A DNA stretch of 64,000 bases from Lonicera japonica (Eukaryota; Streptophyta; Magnoliopsida; Dipsacales; Caprifoliaceae): the NCBI GenBank assembly GCA_021464415.1, contig CM038471.1, positions 36,491,234 to 36,555,233 of the forward strand, written 5' to 3'. Position numbers and translations under genes: made by a program. Positions 55,406-64,000 of the stretch are shown piece after piece. A model generated the notes under the pieces. It did not search any database, was not told where the DNA came from, and was given only the letters and a program-made list of their open reading frames with translations. Positions within the stretch are counted from its first letter, which is position 1. Each line of letters starts with the position of its first letter.

Positions 55406-57330
55406 TTGGCCACTTATTTACTAAAACAATTCAAGGCTACAAATTTTTATGATTTTCTTATAATTATTAATTGAATTTTACATTTGATACTATGTTTCGT
55501 TTATATGTTATTATTTTAATTTAATACTTATTATTCAATTCTTAGTATATATATGTTAATTAATGGACTTAATGATCGACATTTGTTAAGCAATACAATC
55601 ATGTGCAACACAAGTGCTCAAAAAGTAATTATAATAAAAAATCAAAGGATAAATAATAAAAGAATTTTGATTACAACTTTAATGTAATAAGCAAATTATA
55701 AATCCGACGCAAACGGTTTGATCATGTTTAAAAACCCAATGGATTGGATTTTTTTCCTTTATATTCAATTTTCATCTTCTGTCTAAAAAAATTCATAAAA
55801 CAGGAGAAAAAAACTATGGAGGCGACATCTCTATAGTTTCGGAATAACATGACTAATTGGATACTTAAAACTTTGAAAGTAGCAGTATCTAAAATTGAAA
55901 AAAATGCTTTTGATAGAATGAATGAATTAGACGAATTTAAATATATTATAGATATGAAGAAAAAACAAGACATAGGGTTTAGGAAAATAAGAAGTTTTAA
56001 ATAGAGAGAATGGAGTGGAAGGATTTAATAGATTATAGAAACAATAAGAAATAATACCTATGGTTGGGAGAAAGATGGAAAAGAAACCATGTGAAATCTT
56101 TTGCTTAAAAAGAAGATTTGTTAGTGGATTTATTATTCATAAAAACAATCTCAAATCCATCAAAATCTATCTACTTATAAAATCTTTCAAAGTCTATCGA
56201 GTTTCGAATACCATAGGATTTTAAAAGACTATCTTTAATCCTAATTGAATAACACAAGATTTTAAAAACTTTTTAAAATCCTAATCGAATACCATAAGAT
56301 TTTAAAATCTCAATTGAATACCCGTGGGCTTTCAAAATCCAAAAAACAATCATATAGAATCTAAGTTGAATACCCCCCCCCCCCCTTAATCTCACATGCT
56401 TTTTTTAACTTTTGCATTACAACCACACAATAATTATTCTATTTTACTATACTATATATTTGCCATGCTTGCCATATATATAGCTTGCGATTATGGACCA
56501 TTTAGAGGGGCTTTTAATATTTACTCACAATGTTGACATTTGATGGGGATTGTAAATTATTTAAAGTATATGTGTTTATATAGATAATTAGTAAATGTCT
56601 CTCTCAATGGAAAGATCATCAGTCCTAGTGCGATAACACAATTGAAAATTTTTTGGGCCTGTTTTATAACAGTTCAAAAAAGAAATTATTCCAACTCCAT
56701 GGTCTACCACACTTAGCATGAGGGTTTGGTAATCACCCACCCCACTTTGATTTGATCCTTGGGAATTTTAATTTTCTTTCCCTTTCTTCTCAAGATTATA
56801 CACTGAATGTATCGGTGCATCGCTTATATATATATAAAAAATATTCTATAAATATACAAAAGTTATAAGTAATAATATACATGCCACTAAGAGATAGAAA
56901 TAATATTTATTTTATCACTTGTTTATACTAAATTACGTTAAAATTCAGTATTAAGTGGTGACAAAACAAACATTATTTCTACTTCTTAATGATAAATTGA
57001 CTTTCATTCAGCATTAAGAGTAAAAACAAATACCACCTAAATTTCATCATCTAGCATCATAAGGTGAGTCCTTTACTGAATGCTTACTTTAATTTTAAAG
57101 AAATTTTATTCTAATAGGGGCCCTATTCTTTTCATTAATTAAGTACTAAAGTATATGACAATAATAAGGCTAACATTATAAAATTTCATCTATTCAACAT
57201 TCAAAGCTGAATGAAATTAAACATATCTGTTTTCAGAAGTTTCATTCATTTTCAGTATTTACAGGGTCCCTTAAGTTGTTTCTTTTATATGGTTGCTTTT
57301 ATTTTTCTATACTAAATATTGAAGCACACG
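55406..57330. other. Intronic or transposon DNA, no gene
   Basis: A 51-codon plus frame from 55849 (MTNWILKTLKV) has a coding-like look but no known domain. Around 56150-56340 'gattttaaaa' and 'cgaataccata' motifs recur, suggesting a decayed DNA transposon end. A 13-C run is at 56373-56385. 'attcagtattaagtgg' and 'cattcagcattaag' near 56945-57010 look like MITE debris. Confidence 0.4.
56373..56385. repeat. Poly-C tract (13 C)
   Basis: Thirteen consecutive C in the large TNL-3 intron. Confidence 0.95.
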
Positions 57331-57560
57331 CATGTCTATTTTCTTTACACTTATATCATTTAATTTGAAATGAAAAATTAATGGAAAGATTATGATTGGT
57401 TTAGTGGATAAGGGCTTTACATGTTAAGTCAAAAATTTATGCATGTCTATTTTCTTTGTATCGTAATCATTTAATTTGAAATAAAAAATTAATGGAAAGA
57501 TTATGATTGGTCTAGTGGATAAGGGCTTTACATGTTAAGTACAAAAAATATAGTATTCAA
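57331..57560 (+). repeat. 111-bp tandem duplication with SINE-like motif
   Basis: Two units start 'catgtctattttcttt' at 57331 and 57442. Each includes 'tggtttagtgg' or 'tggtctagtggataagg', an A-box-like motif, and the second is followed by 'attcaaac'. This may be a doubled SINE head. Confidence 0.55.
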
Positions 57561-58003
57561 ACTAGTGGCCAATCCAGAAACTTGTGGCAGTGGGGCGCTT
57601 ATGAATTTTTTATCTTTTATTCCTTAAGGAAGAATGACTACTAATTATCTTATAAAGTATTTATGAATTAATTAAATTAATTTATAGTCACTTATTTAGA
57701 GGATTACTAATATGGACACTCTAAATAATTCTTTAACACTTAAAAATTTAAGTAAATCAAATGTCATTATGAATACAAAAAAATGTTACTAAAGACAACT
57801 TTGGAGCGTTAAAGGATTAATTTAAAGTGCTAATAGTCGAACCATTTATTTATATATATGATCTAATTTTGCAACCAAACACTAATAATTACTTAGTGAT
57901 ACACACACACATATATATATACATATTTGAGTCGGGCAGGTGCTTTCACTAGGCCCCACATCTAAATCTGCGACTAGTTCAAACCATGCAGTTTACATTT
58001 TTA

Positions 58004-58497
58004 GAGCATCTCCTACAGTCTTATATATTTTTATTTTGTGTAAAATTTGCATAACTTGTATTTTTTTTTTGCTCCAGCAATTTTTTAAAATCAAAGTTTG
58101 TGTAAAATGATTGTGAAATTATACACCCATTTTACAATGCCACGTCAGTTTTATCTCTTCATTTTTTAATAAAATTTGAAAATGTAATAACTTTAAATGT
58201 AAAATATGGATTTTAATAACAACTATATATTTAAAATCTAGTCATCAATATATATAAATCAAGATCTATTGTGACTGTAAAATTATTTATAGAAAAATTT
58301 AGGAAAAAATGATAAAAAATTTACTTAAATTAATATATAACATGTGTTGTGATCTTATTGGTTATTTCAAATTTTATAGAAGATCTTACAAAAGTACATT
58401 GGAGCATTTTTTTTTTTTGAAGTGTTCAATTTTTTTGTAAAAATAGGTTGACACATATGACTTACAAATTATTTTTTATTCTACTATTGGTGCTTTA
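58004..58497. mobile_element. MITE with 'gagcatctcc' end
   Basis: The left end is gagcatctcctacag; the right end (about 58488-58497, 'ttggtgcttt') is a diverged inverted match. The interior aligns with 48742-49118. A TTA/TAA duplication is possible at the ends but not clean. Confidence 0.6.
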
Positions 58498-59575
58498 AAT
58501 AAAAATAATCATGACAAAGATAAAATTAAAAAAACTATTAATTTAATGTCATAATTAACTACCCTTAATTGTAAGAAAGTCTCTTGGTTTTCCATATTAA
58601 TATAAATATATGAATAGGGGACTTTTAGGAGTTTGTTTCACCGGCCATATGAAGTATGAATATAAATGCATTCAGACTTCACTTGTGAATATGGTCGTTT
58701 GCGTTGTTAAAATTTGCAGAGCTTAATCATTAATTGGCCCATCAAAATTTATTGAATATGGTTGTTTGTTTAGTTAAAATTTTCAGAGATTAATCATTAA
58801 TTTGCCTCTTAATGATTTAGAGGTATTATTACCTTTGAATATTTTTACTCCGTCTGAATAGAAGGCGTAATTTCCCTTTTGAGTAATTTCTTAAACATAA
58901 AAGCTAAGGACATAAGGGTCTAAATAACACATTATTTTTTAGCATTTAGATAATATATGATAATACAAGAAACAAATGAAATATTTAGATCAAACTTCAG
59001 GTTTAATATTTAAATGACACTTTATTACCATTCACCCAAGTTTAGTATTAATTCATTTCCAGTTCTTACGTCTTTTTCGAGCTCTAGGATTTTTTTTTCT
59101 TTTTTGTAATAATGCTACTAGACTGAAGTTAAGCCACTTGTTTTGTGCCTTGATTTAAGTCGTCTTTTTTTTTTTTTTTGGGTTATATTTCTCTATTGAC
59201 AAATTCGGACTTGCGTCATCTCCATTACCCCTTTTACCCAATCTCTCTCCCTTAGATTCATTGAGTGCTAAATGGATTTTTTTTTTATATAAAATTTAGT
59301 ATAAATGATCTCCACAAAATATTATCATAAGATCATATAGAAGTGAGTGAGAGGATTATTTAAAATTTCAATTGACGAAAATGAAAACATATATATCATA
59401 TTTTTACTACACCCATTTATGATTTAAATTAATTTATTGTTAAAATTTTGTAAAGGTTATCTACTCATTATAGAGATATCTCTACCAAGTTTCATAAAAG
59501 AAATTCATACGTTTAGCTCTCAAAATGGATAAAAAATTCATTCAGGCTATTTGAACTCTTTCCCTAAATAAATAA

Positions 59576-59943
59576 GGGTGGTGTTATTAACACCCCCAAA
59601 TATGTCACAAACACCACTTCCAAAATGTAACTGAAAACACATTTTAACTCCCCTTTATTTATCACGAACACTCCCTCCATTGCCTGATGCCAGGCGAGCG
59701 CTTAGCAACACACTCCCCATTTGAGCGGAGTTAATGTGAGTGCATTCATGACCTCTCATTAGGCGAGCCTTATTTGAAAAACACTTCAACATTTCGACGA
59801 GCCAACAAACTCTTCTTAAGTAAGCTGAGTGTAAGTGACTGCACTCACCTCTCATTAGGCAAGCGTTAGGGGGGTGTTAGTGATAATAAATTTACCTTTG
59901 GGTGGTGTTTGTGACAAATATGGGGGTGTAAATAACACCACCC
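59576..59943. mobile_element. MITE with 41-bp inverted ends and 8-bp target duplication
   Basis: The left end GGGTGGTGTTATTAACACCC pairs with the complement of the right end over about 41 bp with three mismatches. Flanks are ATAAATAA on both sides (59568-59575, 59944-59951). It shares 'tcacaaacacc' and general design with the hAT-like elements at 2876 and 42504, so it is a related subfamily. An inner direct repeat 'acctctcattaggc' occurs twice (59751, 59850). Confidence 0.85.
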
Positions 59944-60311
59944 ATAAATAACTCAATAGTGCTTTTAGTCCTAGACATTTCTTAAAGAAAGATAAAAAAG
60001 TAACTAAACGTACGCATCAGCTTCGTTTTTTAATTCCATCCCAGCCAAATTTGCAACTTCTTTAAATGCTTCCTTCCACCCCTCTACCTTTTCCTTTAAC
60101 TCCGAACACTCTTGTGTAGCAAATGCTTCTCCCGCCCCCCAACTTTGATTTCGAACTTCAAATGGACTAAGATCGTAAAAGATGGGCAAAACATCATGCT
60201 TAGAGGTCTTATTTTGATCAAGGATCATTACAACCTCGTCGACACCATTTGGAAGACGCGTAATTTTTTGAAAAGAGAATTATAGAAACCCTCGATTTTT
60301 CGATCACTTTG

Positions 60312-61331
60312 TGTTGGAAAAAATGGGTATAGAAGGCATTTTTTGAGCCGTTTTGAGGGTAATTTTAAACGGGATTTCACATTCGGTTGTGAAAGATAAT
60401 TATAGATTTGTGTTCTCCTTCGTGAGTACATTGAAATGGTATATTTGTTTGCTCAAAACGGATATGGGATGAATGAGAAATTGCCACCCAAAGTGGCTAC
60501 TTGAGATGAAAAAATGGAATGGAAAGTGTTAAGTTCCACATTGAAATTTTGTGCAAAAAGTTATGAGTTTATAAAGCATCACCTTTCATTAGCTCATAAG
60601 CTTCTAAGAAAAATAAGGCTCTCTCTCGCGCACCTAGGTGCATAGGGGTTCAAATCACGGACTGAATTTGGTTTGACATAGATGTGCGCCCGCACATGCG
60701 TACACGAATGTCGCTCTGAAAATTGCCAGCTGTAGAATGTCGTTTTGGACACGGGCTTATTTTTTTTTCTTTTTCCATTGCCATACAAACCTTTTGAATT
60801 CAAAAGGTTTGTAACTAATAAATAATGACCCACTTAATAACCAAATCTGTTGGTTTAAAGTACCTTTAATTTTATTAAACAATTTTTCTATTATTGGAGA
60901 CTAAAACAGTTGGTTGAATTTTGTTAATTCCCATTAAATTAATAAAACATTTTAATTAATGGAGATTAATTTCCACGCTCCTTCTTTGAGTATAAATTTA
61001 TGGCTTTGGAATACTCATTCCACGCATTCAAACAAACATAGCTCTCACGAATTCTCTCTTCTTCCTCTAGAATTATTTTGATTTTATTGGTGATAAAGCT
61101 CAAACATATAATACGTTCGTTTAGTGAGTGACACCAAAGTGTAAAGGTATACATTCTTACACAGTTAATTTCATCATGGGAAACAAACGCCGTTAGCAAG
61201 CCTTAAAGCGCCAAGGGAGGCGGCATAATTATTTTAAGGAGATTGTGTGAAACACAAGACTCGGTTTCATTTTTGTTCTTATTTTGTTAACTTCCAGTTT
61301 ATCTTTAATTATCCACAGCATTTTGCTAACA
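60312..61331 (+). mobile_element. Solo LTR (1020 bp) splitting the TNL-3 TIR exon
   Basis: Starts TGTTGGAAAAAATGG, ends TTTTGCTAACA, flanked by CTTTG (60307-60311) and CTTTA (61332-61336). A TATAAATT (about 60990) fits plus orientation. Removing it rejoins the TIR reading across LDK and IEKSRVS. No internal region is present, so it is a solo LTR of an unidentified family. Confidence 0.8.
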
Positions 61332-61503
61332 CTTTATCCAGTTCTGGCTTGAGGCTTTTTCCTCTATGCATTTAATCATTTGTCTCTAAATGTGCGAAAT
61401 CCCTTATTCACAAGAGTAGCGCAGAGGTGATCAATTAAATTCTTTTATGTGTCTTCACCTCTAAAACTCAAGAACACATTATAAGTATATGATGATTTAG
61501 AAG

Positions 61504-61507
<4 letters not shown>

Positions 61508-61534
<27 letters not shown>

Positions 61535-61617
61535 GGAGGAGGAGGAGGAGGAGGAGGATGGTGATGGCCATTTGAAAACAGCAATGGTGGTGATGATGAT
61601 GATGATGATGATGATGA
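61508..61617. repeat. Compound (GAT)n(GAG)n microsatellite
   Basis: Runs of gat, then gag, then again gat. In TNL-3 orientation they encode serine-rich or isoleucine-rich tracts at the protein start. The flanking 'ccatctgaaaatagtaa' is duplicated as 'ccatttgaaaacagcaa'. Confidence 0.95.
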
Positions 61618-61671
61618 CCATCTGAAAATAGTAATATATGGTTGCACTGCTCAAGTTGTGGCCTCTCGATC

Positions 61672-62739
61672 AATTTGTTAATTAGATAAAATTAGAGCAC
61701 TAGGTTTTGTAGAGAAGGGAGGCTGATAAAAAGTGGTGTTGCCGTGTTAATAGGAGTCAATCAAAGTCTTTCAGAGTCACATTTGATTCTTAGCTCATCA
61801 CATGGGATTGTGGAGTTTTTGTGGATGCAAGACGGGTGTTATTTTTTAGAGCGTCGAAACTGTATCCGAGAAGAAAATTTATTGCGTAGCTAAATAGAGC
61901 AGGTATATTTCTCTTATTATTCATTTAGAATATTTTTCATAAGTTCTAGAATTTTAAAAATGGATTTTAAAATTTTAATTGATCTTAAGTGAGTTTATTT
62001 TAAATGTGCTTACGTGTTCCATGTTTACACTTTGTTAATTTGTAATTGGCTACTTGAGTTACTTTAGTTCTCTACTTTATTTGTGGCCGTTAGATTAAAA
62101 GTGATCTAAGCCTTTAACTAACACCTCATATATATCTTTCTTCTATCTTTAGCATCGACACACACACACATATTCTTTTCATTTTCTTCTTTGGAGCAAC
62201 AACTTTACACACACACCCCTAGATAATTTTTTTTCTCTCTCTAGAAAAGTTTATGTTAGGTTTTGTATATTTAATTTTAGAGATTGGTGTGGAATTAGTT
62301 GTATATGCTTTTAAGATTCATCTCCTTCCTTGAGAGAGAAATTTGGGCATTGAAATCATGGCTTGGGTTTTTGTATTTTGGATTTGGGGTTTTCGTAATT
62401 GAAGATCCGAAGTGCTGTGTATATTTGACACGAAGGGCTGTGTGTATTTGATTTGGTATTTTGGATCTACTGTGGCTATGTACTCGGTTTGGACTGCTGT
62501 GCGCTGAGTATTCTTGGCGGTGGTGCTGTGATTTTCGATCCATTTCACTAGTTTTGGGTGGATACTACTTCATTAATTCGGGTATTATTGTTCCTAATTC
62601 TTCTTTATTCGTTTTTGGTATTTTATACTTGAAATCCATTGCTCTATTCTTAAAATTACTTGATATAAAATCTGATCAAGTTCCAATTGAGAAGAATCAG
62701 AGAGAAACAAGACACATCATAAATAACTACAAAAATGAC
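61672..62739. other. Upstream flank of TNL-3, no gene
   Basis: Minus-strand frames at 62295-62548 show no known domain. Short CA and CT runs lie near 62160-62250. No gene supported. Confidence 0.45.
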
Positions 62740-63084
62740 AGAAGCAAAGCTCGGTAGCTTGCTTCAGGGCTCCTCAATTAGAGAGACTAAAATTGTAGTT
62801 AGCTCAGCTTTCCTCTTATTGTAATATTGAGATAATAGAATAGTCAGAGAGACTTTCGTGTATTTGTAACATTTATTGGTTTACTATCAATACAAGGCAA
62901 ACTGAGCACTTAGCTCTATTCCACAGGGGAGGACTAACCTGTATATTCATACGAGGCCAACCTCCTCTATAAATCCCCAACTCTCTTAAATTCGGCACCT
63001 TTATCTTTACTATTCCAATCATTTGTCATAACCTTTTGACTGTGTTGTCTAAAATACCTTTTTCAGTTTTTAGCACCAATAATT
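62740..63084 (+). mobile_element. 5' LTR end of a gypsy element (start uncertain)
   Basis: A TATA-like 'ctctataaatcc' (about 62963) and the primer site directly downstream place an LTR here. The right edge lies at or before 63084. The left edge is an estimate because the partner LTR is outside the window. Confidence 0.5.
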
Positions 63085-63100
63085 TGGCGCCGTCTGTGGG
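63085..63100 (+). other. Gypsy primer-binding site
   Basis: TGGCGCCGTCTGTGGG, nearly the same as the minus-strand site at 745-765. TGGCGCC is common in plant gypsy elements that use a tRNA-Asp-like primer; the tRNA assignment is inferred. Confidence 0.7.
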
Positions 63101-63164
63101 AAAGACAGTTTTCTCAAAGTCACATATCTACCCCGAAGCTATAAAAACACCCAAAAAATTTACT

Positions 63165-64000
63165 ATGTCTTCCAGACAAACTCAGCCAGACCCTATATTG
63201 TCCCTACAAGAATGGCAAGCTGCTCTTCAAATTCGAATTGATAGACTCTTACCCCAGAGACAACGTCCCTAAGCTAGTACGAGGAGCATGTCGTCTTCAG
63301 CCTCCGTATCTGATAGTGTTCACCCAATCCCTCCAAGAGTCCTAGTCAGAGAAAGACTTGAAGGCCATGGCAGAGGATCCGAGGTGAACCGCGGCAAAAA
63401 TGGTGAGCTCGAATCCCGCCACTCCGGTGTTAATCGGGAGACCTTGTACGAAGAAGTTTGGGCCTCGCTTCCTCCTCCATCGACAAGAGACCCACAGATT
63501 AACATGGTTCGTGAAAGATGCCCAGATGAAGCTTCACGACATCGAACTCTAGGGCGAGAGGTGGAAGTCAGACCTAGGGGATTTGTTTTTGATAAGATCT
63601 CTCATAGAGAATCGGTCGAGAAAAGACTAATGACAAAGATGGAGGCCTAAATGGCGAAAATGATAAAGACCGTGGGTCATATGGCAGGGAGCTCGGCAGC
63701 AGCTCTAATTAGGCACTTCAGATCTCCATTCGTGGATCACATTCAGAATTGCATAGTCCTGAAAAAATTTAGATTCCCAGCGCTGGAATCGTACGATGGA
63801 ACCACTGACCCTATGGATCACTAGTAGCAGTACGGAAACATGATGGGGCTCTAGAATGTCCCAAATGGCGTGATATGCAGGGCCTTCATCACCACTCTGA
63901 AGGGGGTAGCCCGTACATGGTGCAATAGCCTGTTACTAGGGTCAATCTCGAGCTCGCAGGAGCTCAGCACCAAGTTCATTTCGCATTTCATGAGAACCAA
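63165..64000 (+). pseudogene. Gypsy gag, several stops, runs out of window
   Basis: One frame starts at 63165 (MSSRQTQPDPILSLQEWQ). Stops occur at 63270, 63648 and 63821-63826 (two TAGs), with another TAG about 27 bases later. The frame itself never changes. The final 80 codons match the plant gypsy Gag core (PALESYDGTTDPMDH, AFITTLKGVARTWCN, ELSTKFISHF). It cannot make Gag. Pol, if present, lies beyond the window. Confidence 0.85.

Larger units (their letters stand above)
50670..61571 (-). pseudogene. TNL-3: broken TIR-NBS-LRR gene
   Basis: Parts by homology to TNL-2, in reading order: TIR exon 61571-60014 (split by a solo LTR), NB-ARC 53934-52818, first LRR exon 52719-52315, LRR exon 52193-51402, C-JID exon about 51292-50670. 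NB-ARC keeps GMGGIGKTTIAKFVY but has several stops and frameshifts before 53186; the rest (FLDIACYF, MHQLVRDMG) is open. Intron 3 has lost both sites: donor GT reads TT at 52314-52313, acceptor AG reads AA at 52195-52194. The TIR has a stop after FRGEDT, a frameshift at WCRRG, and a shifted polyserine start. Intron 1 is about 6 kb and full of repeats. Joining the distant TIR to the rest is inferred from strand, order and phase. Confidence 0.85.

Noticed and set aside
55849..56001. Plus frame MTNWILKTLKV...
   Set aside because: 51 codons, lysine-rich, no domain; could be transposon debris but unsupported as a gene.

Overview
This is nuclear DNA of a flowering plant, most likely a eudicot. It carries intron-containing TIR-NBS-LRR (TNL) immune receptor genes, a class missing from grasses. 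It is AT-rich and packed with plant transposons: Ty1/copia, Ty3/gypsy, L1-type LINE, TRIM, MITEs and solo LTRs. The species cannot be read from the sequence. I see no bacterial, organellar, tRNA, rRNA or CRISPR features.

Two TNL genes look intact. TNL-1 (+, 6784-13275, 5 exons, 1163 aa predicted) and TNL-2 (-, 24065-31195, 5 exons, 1176 aa predicted) face each other tail to tail. They share the same exon plan: TIR / NB-ARC / first LRR / LRR / post-LRR C-JID-like domain. The intron phases match, and exon 2 is 1090 nt in both. Around them are relics of the same family: a promoter-plus-start relic (2449-2815), a second promoter copy split by a TRIM (4890-6170), an NB-ARC fragment (44562-45093, +), a TIR fragment (47101-47400, +), and a long broken TNL (-, 50670-61571). 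The broken TNL has lost both splice sites of one intron, and a solo LTR splits its TIR exon. The locus is therefore a resistance-gene cluster under birth-and-death turnover.

Layout: 1-1701, 5' end of a minus-strand gypsy-type element. 2449-6783, duplicated TNL promoters, a hAT-like repeat-bearing element and a TRIM. 6784-13275, TNL-1. 14620-21572, a copia element with identical 517-bp LTRs, 5-bp target duplications and a frameshifted integrase. 22710-23265, Tourist-like MITE. 24065-31195, TNL-2, whose first intron holds a gag-only LTR element (28286-29995). 34250-34386, PPR gene fragment. 34387-40068, near full-length LINE with broken ORFs and a tandem 168-bp 5' repeat. 41793-42314, broken fragment of a TMK-type receptor kinase. 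42504-43897, two MITEs. 44562-47400, TNL scraps mixed with LTR pieces. 48742-50042, MITE with a nested solo LTR. 50670-61571, TNL pseudogene with a MITE-rich intron. 62740-64000, start of a decayed gypsy element running out of the window.

Only the two TNLs look able to make host proteins. By family knowledge they are intracellular immune sensors: the TIR is an NADase/signalling domain, the NB-ARC a nucleotide switch, and the LRR plus C-JID recognise effectors. Both have W-box clusters upstream, fitting WRKY control. The rest is transposon material and gene debris.
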